Source of the DNA: Candidatus Rhabdochlamydia oedothoracis
Lineage (GTDB): Bacteria > Chlamydiota > Chlamydiia > Chlamydiales > Rhabdochlamydiaceae
Length of the DNA: 64,000 bases
Direction of reading: 5' to 3'
Assembly (NCBI RefSeq): GCF_019453995.1
Contig: NZ_CP075587.1
Location: 186,001-250,000 of the forward strand
Each line of letters begins with the position of its first letter. Positions within the stretch are counted from its first letter, which is position 1. The position numbers and the translations under genes were made by a program. Of this stretch, positions 45,089 to 54,256 are shown piece after piece. The notes under the pieces were generated by a model. It was not told the origin of the DNA. It did no database searches and saw nothing but the letters and a program-made list of their open reading frames with translations.

Positions 45089-46740
45089 GACTCAACAGAA
45101 AAACCCGCTTCTTCAAATAGAAAATGGAATGCATCAAAGGTGCGCTCTTGACCTCCTGTCATTACGAGCATGTTTAGATTTAAGAGGGCACCCTTTCCTG
45201 TGTCCTGATCCAAGATACTTTCTATCACAAATAATCGACTGGCAGAATTTTTTAGTAATGTCCGCACCTGTTTTAAAATATGAAGAGCCCTTTTGTTGTC
45301 CCAATCATGAATCACGCGACAGAGCAGTGCCGCATCCACTTTTAGATCCGGCCATCGTTTAAAAAAATTACAGGGATGTAGGTGCATTCTTCTTCTAACG
45401 GATTCTTCTATTTTGATTTGATCGATTACAGTGGGTAAATCAAGTAAATGGCCATTTAGATGTTGATATTGGGTTAAGAATCTTTCTAAGACAGTTCCTG
45501 TTGATCCTCCAATGTCAGCAAGGGATTGATAGCTTGAACAATTGATTCTTTTTACAATTTCTCCATAGTCTCTCTTTGCATATTGAGATAGAGCTCTATG
45601 ATACAAGGCTTGCTTTTTGGGATGTTGATTCAAAAAGTCAAACCACTTAACTTGATAGAGTCTTTCAAACGCGCATTGCCCATTTTTGAGCGCCTCAAGA
45701 AGTCCATGCCAGCTATTAAAGTGTTCCATCATCCAAAGCTCTTGAGCCTCTTTTAGAGAAAAAGGATGGGAAGAGGTCAGAAGCTGTCCAGTATTTGTAG
45801 TATTCCACCCTTCTTTTGATTCCCTCACATATTGCATTTCTTTGAGAGCCAGGAGAATTTTTTCAACAGTTGAAGAAGACAACCCGATCTGATCAGAAAT
45901 CAGGGAAAGGGTGCTAGGAAGCAAGTCAAAGAGATTAAGATCTTGAGCTGTTTTTAAAGTGAATAACTTCCAATAAGAGACCAGATCTCTAGAAACGTGA
46001 TGAAAGGGATCTTTTGTTTGCTTTCGGATCTCCTGAATGACCTTTCCCTCCTGGTTAATTAATACAAGTGCTCCCCAATGTGTCTCCACACGGGCAATCT
46101 TATTGTAAAAAGGCTCAATACATGCATATTTTTCTCGATAAATCGGTTGACCTAATCGGTCAATATGAAACCATCCCTCAGAATCTTTGGCCCGAGCAAA
46201 TCCTTTATGATAAACATCTAAGTCGAGAAAGCGATAAGGATGGATGGGCTTTCCCCTTGGATTGATATGAAAATGGGCTCCTTCTTCTGTTTGAACAACG
46301 GCTGTTCCATCATGAAAATCTCCAACATAAGCATACTGCTCAGGATAAGGGCGCTCACCTGTCAGATCAATATGAAAAAAGCCTAAATTGTCTCTAACTG
46401 CGCAGAATGCTTCTTGAAAATTTCCACACCACTGATAGCAATGCGGATATAAAGGGGTCCCATCTAAAAGGATATGGAACCACTCCCCTTGTTGGCTCAC
46501 TGCCGCGCGCTCAAAATAAAAACCAAACGCATGTGTATAGCGTTGCGAGTAGATCGGTTCTCCGAGTGAATTAATATGATAAGCCCCTGTTTCATCTAAA
46601 ACTGGAGCAACTCCTGGAGAATGAAACTTTAGGACATGAAAAAAACGCCTTGTGTAAGCAGGTGTTTTTCCAATCAGATGATGGGTTTCATCTGGAGAGA
46701 CTTGGTAGGTCGTCCAATTCAACTTCTGACCCGTTTTCAT
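45034..46740 (-). CDS. WG-repeat protein fused to an O-methyltransferase
   Basis: 568 residues. Residues ~15-235 contain at least five WG/KWG-like repeats of ~37 residues (for example WFHILLDGTPLYPHCYQW, FFHIDLTGERPYPEQYAYVG, HFHINPRGKPIHPYRFLDL and WFHIDRLGQPIYREKYACIE), likely a beta-repeat binding surface. Residues ~245-335 are the winged-helix dimerisation domain of Methyltransf_2 enzymes, and ~380-568 the SAM domain: YQSLADIGGSTGTVLERFL (motif I), GHLLDLPTVID and LLCRVIHDWDNKRALHILK with the catalytic His. GAGGAG lies 5 nt before the ATG. It overlaps the radical SAM gene by 53 nt. Substrate unknown. Confidence 0.82.
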   Translation of the reverse strand: MKTGQKLNWTTYQVSPDETHHLIGKTPAYTRRFFHVLKFHSPGVAPVLDETGAYHINSLGEPIYSQRYTHAFGFYFERAAVSQQGEWFHILLDGTPLYPHCYQWCGNFQEAFCAVRDNLGFFHIDLTGERPYPEQYAYVGDFHDGTAVVQTEEGAHFHINPRGKPIHPYRFLDLDVYHKGFARAKDSEGWFHIDRLGQPIYREKYACIEPFYNKIARVETHWGALVLINQEGKVIQEIRKQTKDPFHHVSRDLVSYWKLFTLKTAQDLNLFDLLPSTLSLISDQIGLSSSTVEKILLALKEMQYVRESKEGWNTTNTGQLLTSSHPFSLKEAQELWMMEHFNSWHGLLEALKNGQCAFERLYQVKWFDFLNQHPKKQALYHRALSQYAKRDYGEIVKRINCSSYQSLADIGGSTGTVLERFLTQYQHLNGHLLDLPTVIDQIKIEESVRRRMHLHPCNFFKRWPDLKVDAALLCRVIHDWDNKRALHILKQVRTLLKNSASRLFVIESILDQDTGKGALLNLNMLVMTGGQERTFDAFHFLFEEAGFSVESQEPLNEVSSIFVLKPLK

Positions 46741-47779
46741 AAAGCTCCTCTGGTTTTTTACGCATGTTACAACTTTGACAGACGTCGTAGTTTAGGTAAT
46801 TTTTTTGAAGCTTTTGATAAGCATCGCTCTGCCATACGGTTTGAATAGACTGGTGATGCAAAGAGCCAAAATTTCCTAATTTTTTTCTCTCTTTATCAGG
46901 CGCGCAGCACGGTCCGAAAAGACCCTCTGCGGAAACCCAGGCCTCTTTTCCTAAAAAAGGACACACTCCTTGAGGCACTAATTCTTTCTCTGCTGTTTCG
47001 TCTAAGGCATAAATGTTTTCTAACAAGACTTTTTCTCCATTAGGCAATCGAAAATTTTCAGCAGCAACATGCGCTTTGGCAACAATTTGATTCCACCTTT
47101 GAATCACTTCTTTACTTCGCCTCATGGATTGATTTTCCATTTCTTTCGTAAAGATCCATAAATGGTGTCCCTTAACCCGATTGACACCGAGTGCAGCAGC
47201 AAGTTTCACTACTTCAGGAATTTCTTCGATTCCAATTTCTATAAAAGTTAATTGAAAAGTTACGCGACATGAATTCCTTCCTTGAGCTGCGATCTCATTG
47301 CGCACTTGAATGAAATCTCGAACGTTTTGGACCCTTTGCTCAAAGTTTGAACCAATCATAATCTTTTCAGAGGTCTCTTTTGTAGCTCCATTCCAAGAAA
47401 TTTTAACATCTGATCCAATTGGGACAATTTTTTTTGCCCACTCAGTCGCTCCAAATTTTGGAAAGGTTCCATTAGTGGTCAAATTCATTTTCACATTAAA
47501 TTCGTGGCAAAGATCAATAATCTTCTCAAAGTGACGATAGAGTAGGGGTTCACCCATTGTTGAAGGGATAATCTCTTTTAAAGGAGAGCCTTTGGATTCC
47601 TCAAGCACTTTTCGCATTAAATCAATGTCCATCCGTCGTCGTGAACGTCCTTCTGCTTTTCTTTTTATTTGACATTGGCTGTAAATCGAATGCTCCTCAC
47701 ACATGATGCAACGCAAATTGCAATCATCAGGATTAGTATCAAATGTGATCCTCCAAGGACCTGGTTTTTTGTCCATCAT
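46688..47779 (-). CDS. radical SAM protein with C-terminal Cys cluster (SPASM-like)
   Basis: 363 residues. CNLRCIMCE (CxxxCxxC) near residue 20 binds the SAM-cleaving 4Fe-4S cluster; PSTMGEPLLYRHFEKIIDLC and LTTNGTF are typical of the barrel. The C-terminus holds CPFLGKEAWVSAEGLFGPCC and CQSCNMRK, an extra Cys set like that of SPASM proteins, which often carry further Fe-S clusters and modify peptides or sugars. AAAGGAG lies 5 nt before the ATG; the gene overlaps its neighbours on both sides (41 and 53 nt), so GT4, radical SAM and methyltransferase form one operon. No precursor peptide gene is visible. Confidence 0.86.
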   Translation of the reverse strand: MMDKKPGPWRITFDTNPDDCNLRCIMCEEHSIYSQCQIKRKAEGRSRRRMDIDLMRKVLEESKGSPLKEIIPSTMGEPLLYRHFEKIIDLCHEFNVKMNLTTNGTFPKFGATEWAKKIVPIGSDVKISWNGATKETSEKIMIGSNFEQRVQNVRDFIQVRNEIAAQGRNSCRVTFQLTFIEIGIEEIPEVVKLAAALGVNRVKGHHLWIFTKEMENQSMRRSKEVIQRWNQIVAKAHVAAENFRLPNGEKVLLENIYALDETAEKELVPQGVCPFLGKEAWVSAEGLFGPCCAPDKERKKLGNFGSLHHQSIQTVWQSDAYQKLQKNYLNYDVCQSCNMRKKPEELYENGSEVELDDLPSLSR

Positions 47780-49088
47780 TCATACTCCTTTGTTGAATGA
47801 TTAAACGATAATAAGACTCGACTTGCTCTACATGCTCTTGGATGCTAGGAATGCGTCCGTCATCAGATTGTAGATACCCTTTGCACGTAATAGACTCTAA
47901 AAGCTCCGGCTCTTGAATCAGTCGTTGCATCTGAATAGCAAGTTTAGAAAAAGAGCGGTGCTCAAATAAAAGTCCATTGATTTCGTGATGGATATATTCT
48001 TTCATTCCTCCAAAGTTTGCAGTGATAATCGGAATTTTTGCTTCTAAAGCTTCATGAATAACTAGAGGAGAATTTTCGCCCCATATCGAAGGAATAACAA
48101 TCGCATCCACATAGTTAAAAACATCTTCGACAATTCTCCCATTTTGATATCCGCCCATCCAGAAGATCTTTTTCTGAACCTCAGGAGACATATTTAAGAC
48201 GAGTGTTTCTAAAGAGCTGGTGAAAGGTTCTAAGGGAGATCCCCAAATTTTAAGTTGCGCTTGTTTAGTATTCAATTGAGAGAACGCTTGAAGCAAAAGG
48301 AAGATGCCTTTCGCTTGTTTATGCGTGCCAATATACCCAAATGTAAACGATTGATTTCCTACTCTCTTTCTTTTTGTAAGGCTGTCTCTTAGAAAGCCAT
48401 AATCCAAATAAATAATTTTCGAGGGGTCCATTGGAAAATCATAAATAAATCGTTCCATCAAATAGCGAGAGGGAGCGATAAACAAATCAACCCTAGGTAG
48501 GATCTCTTCTTTAATATGGCGCATTCTTTTACTCACCCACCCTGTCCAATACAGGATGTCTTCTTGATTGTCCTGAGAACTGAAGTAACGCCAATAGCAT
48601 TTTCTAGCACATGTTTTGTCTTTTTGGGAGTGACAGAGAGGGTAAAGATCTGCGTCTTTAGAGTTAGTAGATTGTAGAAATTGCCCACGAGGACACATCA
48701 GCCAAAAATCATGCAACGTAAATATAATGGGAACGTTTTGTTTGAATGCTTCCAAAACAATGGAAGTGGAAAGGTGGTTGAGATGGCCAATATGAACAAT
48801 ATCGGGTTTGTATTCTCTTAATAGTTTATTAAATTCTACATCAACAGCGGCGTGTCGGTATCCATCTCGACTCTGCGCCATATTAATTAAACACAGTCTA
48901 ATATCAGAACACATTGGGTCCACTTGCCAATCAACTGCATACTCTTTCTTATAGGCATTTTCTTGTCGAGTAAATACAACCACTTCATGTCTTTGTTTAA
49001 CAAGCTCGCAGCAAAGGGCTTGTGAATAAACCTCCGAACCAGCAGAATAAAATGGGGGATACCCGTGGATCACTTTTAAAATTTTCAA
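47739..49088 (-). CDS. glycosyltransferase family 4
   Basis: 449 residues, GT-B fold, retaining type. N-terminal domain: KVIHGYPPFYSAGSEVYSQ (glycine loop for the acceptor side) and HIGHLNHLSTSIV. A Cys-rich insert (LCHSQKDKTCARKCYW) near residue 155 is seen in some GT4 enzymes. C-terminal domain: FGYIGTHKQAKGIFLLLQAF, VIPSIWGENSPLVIHEALEA (E-x7-E motif) and ITANFGGMKEYI. First gene of the three-gene minus-strand operon. Donor and acceptor unknown. Confidence 0.9.
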   Translation of the reverse strand: MKILKVIHGYPPFYSAGSEVYSQALCCELVKQRHEVVVFTRQENAYKKEYAVDWQVDPMCSDIRLCLINMAQSRDGYRHAAVDVEFNKLLREYKPDIVHIGHLNHLSTSIVLEAFKQNVPIIFTLHDFWLMCPRGQFLQSTNSKDADLYPLCHSQKDKTCARKCYWRYFSSQDNQEDILYWTGWVSKRMRHIKEEILPRVDLFIAPSRYLMERFIYDFPMDPSKIIYLDYGFLRDSLTKRKRVGNQSFTFGYIGTHKQAKGIFLLLQAFSQLNTKQAQLKIWGSPLEPFTSSLETLVLNMSPEVQKKIFWMGGYQNGRIVEDVFNYVDAIVIPSIWGENSPLVIHEALEAKIPIITANFGGMKEYIHHEINGLLFEHRSFSKLAIQMQRLIQEPELLESITCKGYLQSDDGRIPSIQEHVEQVESYYRLIIQQRSMNDGQKTRSLEDHI

Positions 49089-49161
49089 TTCTTTTCCTTG
49101 TACTAAATATTTGAGATCAATAATACTTCTAATTGTTTTTTTAAGAAACCAAAAATGTCAT

Positions 49162-49848
49162 ATGGATCCAGTACTGATTACAGGATTATTTTCAAAAAAA
49201 TATGGGCATTTAGAAAAAATTTCTCAAAAAATTTTGCATGAAGTGCAAACTTCTTTGTATATTAATCGAGAGTACAGAGAGCGACTGATTTTTTTAGCCG
49301 GAGATGTATCCGCAGCAAGTGTTTTAAAAAATTTTGGGCTAAAGGTGCACTGCATATTCGACGATGCGCCAGATTTTATATTAAAAGAACCTGCGTTCCG
49401 CATGAAACATTGGATGGTTTATCAAATGCTTCGGCACCATCAAGAAGTGATTTGGATCGATTGGGATACAGTGAATATAAAACCTCTAGATGTTCCCTTT
49501 TTTCAATTCTGCAGAAAATATCAAACACCTAGATTTGTCTATATTCCAGGGTATCATGCAACGATTAATTGTAGTGTCTACTATGTATGTCAAAAATGGC
49601 TTTCAGCCATGGAAAAAAGTTTTTATATTCCAACTTTAGAGACAAATGATGAACTGATGTGGCTTTCCGTTCTTCCCAAAGACATAAAGGAGAAAAAAGA
49701 GTTTTGGTGGGGAGATTATGTTGTGAATGTTTGGCTACAAAACGAATGTGATTGGGTTACTTCTAACACATATTTTGTTCATATCAAAACATTTGATTAT
49801 TATCAGCGTTTAGAACCTCTAATAAAAAAATATGCCAAAAAAATCTAA
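49162..49848 (+). CDS. GT-A-type glycosyltransferase with DWD motif
   Basis: 228 residues from ATG 49162 (a TTG start 51 nt upstream is possible but would give a hydrophobic leader not expected here). FRMKHWMVYQMLRHHQEVIW, then IDWDTVNIKPLDVPFF gives the DxD metal site, and FVYIPGYHATINCSVYYV follows as in nucleotide-diphospho-sugar transferases. WWGDYVVNVWLQ and FVHIKTF (possible metal His) end the fold. Divergent from the GT4 operon; last gene of the island, followed by the nested IS region. Confidence 0.7.
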   Translation: MDPVLITGLFSKKYGHLEKISQKILHEVQTSLYINREYRERLIFLAGDVSAASVLKNFGLKVHCIFDDAPDFILKEPAFRMKHWMVYQMLRHHQEVIWIDWDTVNIKPLDVPFFQFCRKYQTPRFVYIPGYHATINCSVYYVCQKWLSAMEKSFYIPTLETNDELMWLSVLPKDIKEKKEFWWGDYVVNVWLQNECDWVTSNTYFVHIKTFDYYQRLEPLIKKYAKKI

Positions 49849-50098
49849 AATTATGCTAGAGGGAGTAAAATTTTGCTTGGGATTTGTAATAGATCTCTTG
49901 CATAACTTGTAGATAATTTATAAAATGATTAAAACTTTAAACGGTTTTGTCATGAAATACAATTGTTTAAAGGATTTTAAGAAAGAAGAGTTTCGTCGAT
50001 TAACAGGATTAAAAAGAGCCACATTTAAAAAAGGTTTGAAGGAAGACTCCATAGATCCTCTACAAAGGATCAGCTTCTTATGACCCTTGAATATATAA

Positions 50099-50727
50099 GA
50101 GCCTGTTTAAAATCTTTTCATTAAGGTATAATGATAGTTTTCATAAAACCTTTGGAGGTAGTTATGACCCGCTCTTATCCAAGCGATATTTCTCGTAAAC
50201 AATTTAGCAAAATCCATCTAATACTTGAGTCTACACGCAAAAAAACACGTCCACGAAGAGTTGATCTATATGATATTTTTTGTGGAATTTTGTACATTTT
50301 AAAAAGTGGTTGCCAGTGGCGTATGTTACCCATAGAATATCCTAAATGGGAATTATGTTATTATTATTTCCATCTTTGGAATAAAAAGATGATAAAAATT
50401 CTAAGAGTATTCTTGAAATAGTTTTAAAAAAAATTAGTTGGCGAGGTCAGAAAAAGCAGTGGTCGGAAAGAGAAAACAAGCTTTGTAATTATTGATGCTC
50501 AAAGTGTTAAAAATACTGATACAGCGGAGAAGAAAGGATATGAAGCATTTTCACTACATAAAAACAATTTGTTCGGTGTAAAAAATGTTTTAGCAGACGG
50601 AGGATATTCTGGAGAAAAATTTGCAAAGAGTGTGCAGGAGATATTGCGAAAGAAAACTACATACAAGCCTGAATATGGTGGTTCTTGCTTTTATTGCTCT
50701 ACTTTTGAAAAGATTTTAAACAGGCTC
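50099..50727 (+). mobile_element. IS5-A deletion derivative, 629 bp
   Basis: Both ends present, TAA duplicated at 50096-50098 and 50728-50730. orfA has a 1-nt deletion near 50386 and orfB lacks two internal blocks, including the Glu region. Confidence 0.88.
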
Positions 50728-50960
50728 TAAGAGAATATAGAACCTATTTTCCTGTTGCAGCATCCTATCATATTTCAGATAAGTGCTTGCTATCGGAGTA
50801 TTTGTTGGATAGAAGAAGTGCTGATTAAGCACCCTGATTTTGCAATTCCTGGGCGTAAAGCTTTATTAAAAAACGATATGTCTTATGAAGTTGTTTTACT
50901 AGATGCAACAGAAACACCTAATTGAACGGCCAAAAAAAACCAAAGATATTTTTATTCAGG

Positions 50961-52101
50961 GCCCTTTCAACCTTGAAGTGCACAAAAAAGAACATATAAA
51001 TACTTGAAAAAACATCTATTGTGCACCCGAGCATAGCATGTTTGTAGATAATCTCGTAAACACTTCTAGTGGAGTTTCGAAGTTGAGAGCCTTTCTAGGT
51101 CTGTTATTTAGTAAAGTTTCCACCCTTTCTATATCCTTGGAAGTCGTATCTAAAAAGCTTTGTGTTTTAGGAAAATATTGCCTAACTAGTCCGTTTGTAT
51201 GCTCATTTAAGCCTCTTTCCCAAGAATGGTAGGGCGTTGCAAAGTAGAAGTCTGTCTCTAGCTCGAAACTAACCATTTGGTGATAGGCAAATTCTTTTCC
51301 GTTGTCTGCTGTTAATGTGTGTACAAAATCTTTGATAGGTTTAAGTTGTTCAATTAACGCTTGACTTACTTCCTCTGCAGTTTTATGAGAAACTTTGGCG
51401 AGCTTAGTTAGCTTGGAGTTCTTTCTACCATTGATACAATTACGCCTTTATTCCTGCCCCTATGACTGTATCTAGTTCCAGTCTTAAACGAGTTTTTTTC
51501 TACAATACAAGGCCGTTGCTTAAATCTATACGAAAAGCATGTTCCCTCTCCAGAAGCTCCCTTTCTCTGCTTGTTATATTTTTTTCCTCGATGACGGAGT
51601 CGATGACGGAGCTCTCTATAAAGCTGTCCTCCCTGTCGTTTATCTTTCCAGATATGATTATAGATGGTCTCATGACTAACATGTTCTTTACCATGTCTTT
51701 TAAGCCATCCGGATATTTGTATAGGGCTCCATTGCAACTTGATTTTTTCTTCAATACGGGTAACTATTTGAGGAGTCATTTTTTTATTGGGCTGAGAATT
51801 TTTTCTAAGAAATGCTTTTTCTTGAGCTTGCTGATGACGGTATCCTCGTTGCCCTTTATTTCTCTTAAGTTCCCTACTAATAGTGCTATGATGAACTTTT
51901 AGAATGTTTGCTATTGAGCTAGATGTATCTCCTCTAGCTTTTAAAATATAAATCTGACATCTTTGGTCATAGGTTAGGTGATGGTAGCCTTTAGGCAAGG
52001 TCTCTCCTTGTGTTTGATTGTTAAAAATCACAATAGAGATTCTTTCATCGCCTGCCTATTCTTTTTTTAATTCTTCTGTGCACTTCAAACTTGAAAAGAC
52101 T
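50961..52101 (-). mobile_element. IS30 copy 2, decayed
   Basis: Full length by both terminal repeats, with CAGG duplicated at 50957-50960 and 52102-52105. The transposase (51016-52031, minus strand) is broken: a 9-nt duplication (RHRLRHR), a changed block at GRGNMPGR and frameshifts around 51410-51560. Compared with copy 1 it is an inactive sibling. Confidence 0.88.
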
Positions 52102-52142
52102 CAGGAAAAAAGAAAAGGCATACGTTAAAAAGTCAGGAGATA

Positions 52143-52245
52143 TAGTGGTTCCGATTCAATCGTATAGAAAAATATAGGATTAACGACAATTTTCAAGTCG
52201 TTGACTTGAACCCCATTAAGCTAGCCGTTTGAATTGGCACTACTA
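52143..52245 (+). mobile_element. 103-bp IS630-derived element, copy 3
   Basis: TA at 52141-52142 and 52246-52247. It lies in the body of the dead ISL2-like transposase and shares its right-hand TA with the 134-bp element that follows immediately. Confidence 0.9.
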
Positions 52246-52247
52246 TA

Positions 52248-52381
52248 TACTAGTTTGATTTCAAATTAAGAATTGCATAACTGGGTTTTTTTGAAAAAAC
52301 CGCTCTATCTTACAAGGATATGTTATCTTTTGTATAAAAATGTTTATATATTAAACCTCTTAATTTGAATGTAAACGAGTA
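52248..52381 (+). mobile_element. 134-bp inverted-repeat element, copy 2
   Basis: Same length as the copy at 9918, with several substitutions, mainly at its right end (GTAAACGAGTA). TA flanks lie at 52246-52247 and 52382-52383. Confidence 0.85.
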
Positions 52382-52511
52382 TATCATGAAGGCTATATAG
52401 TTGATTGAGCGCCTTTCTTGGGTCTGGTAATTTCGAAAAATGCATCATAATAGATGAAGAATGAATGAATCCTTCCATTTTATACTCCTTATGAAAAAGG
52501 AGCCAGAATCA

Positions 52512-52559
52512 TTTTTTATCTCTCAATTATCAAGCAAAATCTTCATGCGTTGGCCCTGG
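52512..52559 (-). repeat. 47-bp segment repeated at 37664-37710
   Basis: Inverted copy of bases 37664-37710 (CTCAATTATCAAGCAAAATC is shared) with a single mismatch region. Both copies are in non-coding debris; it may be the end of an unrecognised mobile element. The surrounding 52382-52635 holds no gene. Confidence 0.6.
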
Positions 52560-52635
52560 TAGGAATGTAGGATGAAAAATATAAAGTAAGGAAAAAGCTT
52601 ATTAGCCTTACTACAAAACATGAAGAAGATAAATC

Positions 52636-53604
52636 TTAAGAAAGAGAAAGTATTTTTTTAGTTTGTAGAACTTTATCAAAATATTGGATGGTTTTAAAAA
52701 GACCTTCTTCTAGATAAACTTGCGGTTGCCAATTCAGTAGTGATCTAGCTAAAGCAATATCAGGACAGCGCTGTTTGGGATCATCTTGTGGCAAGGGATA
52801 GTAGATTATCTTTGATTGAGAACTTGTTAGCTTAATAATTAATTCCGCTATTTCGCGAATTGTATATTCCAAAGGATTTCCTAAGTTAATTGGTCCTGTT
52901 TGACACGCTTGTGTTTTCATCATAGAAATAATTGCATCGATGAGATCATCAACATAACAAAAAGAGCGGGTTTGCATCCCGTCTCCATAAAGAGTAATAG
53001 GAAGGTTTTGCAAAGCCTGCACGATAAAATTAGAAATTACTCTCCCATCATTTGGATGCATTCTAGGTCCAAAGGTATTAAAAATACGTATTACTTTAAT
53101 TGATAATCCATATTGTCTATGATAATCAAAACATAGAGTCTCTGCGCATCTTTTTCCTTCATCATAACAAGATCTAAGACCAATTGGATTTACATATCCC
53201 CAATACTTTTCCTGCTGTGGATGCATTTGAGGATCACCATATACTTCACTCGTTGATGCTTGTATAATCGTAGCTTTTTGACGCTGGGCTAGATCTAGCA
53301 TATTAAGTGAGCCTAATACATTGGTCTTAACCGTTTTTACAGGATCTTTCTGATAATGAGGCGGTGAGGCAGGGCAAGCAAAATTACAAATATAATCTAC
53401 TTTAAGATCGAAAGATTCACAGATATCTTTTTCCATAAAGGTAAAAGAGATGTGCTTGATAAAGCTCCGTAAGTTATTTAGGCCGCCAGTAAAAAGATTA
53501 TCCACACAAATTACCTCATGCCCTTCCTGTAGAAGACGTTCACACAAATGCGAGCCTAAAAACCCAGCACCGCCTGCCACTAAAATTCGCTTTTTTGCAT
53601 CCAT
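52636..53604 (-). CDS. UDP-glucuronate decarboxylase (UDP-xylose synthase) type
   Basis: 322 residues, extended [22 protein letters not shown] (NAD loop), [39 protein letters not shown] and [16 protein letters not shown] are characteristic of [12 protein letters not shown] is the YxxxK pair and [18 protein letters not shown] and [13 protein letters not shown] follow as in UXS. It would decarboxylate UDP-glucuronate to UDP-xylose for glycan synthesis. Nine nucleotides after a small upstream frame (53613-53837). Confidence 0.9.
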   Translation of the reverse strand: MDAKKRILVAGGAGFLGSHLCERLLQEGHEVICVDNLFTGGLNNLRSFIKHISFTFMEKDICESFDLKVDYICNFACPASPPHYQKDPVKTVKTNVLGSLNMLDLAQRQKATIIQASTSEVYGDPQMHPQQEKYWGYVNPIGLRSCYDEGKRCAETLCFDYHRQYGLSIKVIRIFNTFGPRMHPNDGRVISNFIVQALQNLPITLYGDGMQTRSFCYVDDLIDAIISMMKTQACQTGPINLGNPLEYTIREIAELIIKLTSSQSKIIYYPLPQDDPKQRCPDIALARSLLNWQPQVYLEEGLFKTIQYFDKVLQTKKILSLS

Positions 53605-53612
53605 TTTATCCT

Positions 53613-53837
53613 CTAGTAATTCTCCTCTATGATGACAAAAGTAGCCGAGAATCCGTTTCGTTTTTTGGGTAATGTGATACAGAGTATAGGATAGTTTAAA
53701 AAAACTCGATATACTTCAGGAAGCTTAACATAGTAATCTGTTATTTTTGTAGTTCGTTGAATACTGACTTCTGCTAAAAATTGAGGTTCTTTGGTTAATA
53801 AAAAAATAAATGCGCAAAAAAAAGAAACCGGTGCCAT
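53613..53837 (-). CDS. possible small exported protein
   Basis: 74 residues: [20 protein letters not shown] is a short hydrophobic start, followed by [20 protein letters not shown]. Compatible with a small membrane or secreted protein in an operon with the decarboxylase gene. No ribosome site or family recognised; it may be spurious. Confidence 0.3.
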   Translation of the reverse strand: MAPVSFFCAFIFLLTKEPQFLAEVSIQRTTKITDYYVKLPEVYRVFLNYPILCITLPKKRNGFSATFVIIEENY

Positions 53838-54256
53838 TATTCTTAATGCAAAGATCTAGCGGAAAAAGATTTTCTTAAGATTGGGGTCATTCATGAATAT
53901 TTTACTCAAGAGTTACTTCTAAAAAGCGATATCACCAGGATATCAATAACGTCTAGGATAAGCTCCTTATATATTTTTAAAATGTATACATACTTTATTT
54001 CTAGATGATAAAATATCTTTGCTAAAGCTTGTTTTAAAGGAATAAAACCATGGGAACTATTAATAACACTCTTCTTCTACATGTTCCTAACATCATTATA
54101 TAAGAATTTTTTATATCCTGAAACATCTCTAAAGATATTTATGCAAGCAGCAAATCCCTAAAAATAATAAAATCACGCGCTTAATCATTTCTAAAATCAC
54201 ATTTTCCGATAAACTGATGGGATCAATGTTAAAAGAGTAATCATTTTCATCAAATT
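53838..54256 (+). other. 419 nt without a supported gene
   Basis: AT-rich, many stops in all frames. A frame with a good ribosome site (AAAGGA before ATG 54050) stops after 17 codons (MGTINNTLLLHVPNIII), which may be the start of a dead gene. AAAAGAGTAAT at 54231 resembles part of the ISAs1 ends. Confidence 0.5.

Larger units (their letters stand above)
49925..52140 (+). pseudogene. ISL2-like (IS5 family) transposase, split and decayed
   Basis: Readable parts: FKKEEFRRLTGLKRATFKKG (N-terminal HTH), then after removing IS5-A and one TAA the frame reads MTLEYIREYRTYFPVAASY, then ICWIEEVLIKHPDFAIPGRK and YEVVLLDATET (first Asp of the DDE domain) in another frame; after removing the IS30 and one CAGG it reads RYFYSGKKKRHTLKSQE. 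It has at least two independent frameshifts and a small replacement near 50040, so it decayed as well as being interrupted. Confidence 0.72.
49891..52381 (+). mobile_element. nested insertions in an ISL2-like IS
   Basis: The outer element starts AGATCTCTTGCATAAC. Its transposase frame (from ATG 49925) is split by IS5-A at 50099, IS30 at 50961, the 103-bp element at 52143 and the 134-bp element at 52248. The right end of the outer element is not recognised beyond 52381. Confidence 0.8.

Noticed and set aside
49111-49161. TTG start giving the last glycosyltransferase a hydrophobic leader
   Set aside because: Not expected for this soluble GT-A family; ATG 49162 gives the normal start. Not excluded.
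51500-51754. Minus-strand frame inside the broken IS30 copy
   Set aside because: Alternative frame of the transposase region, same as at 673-891 in the intact copy.
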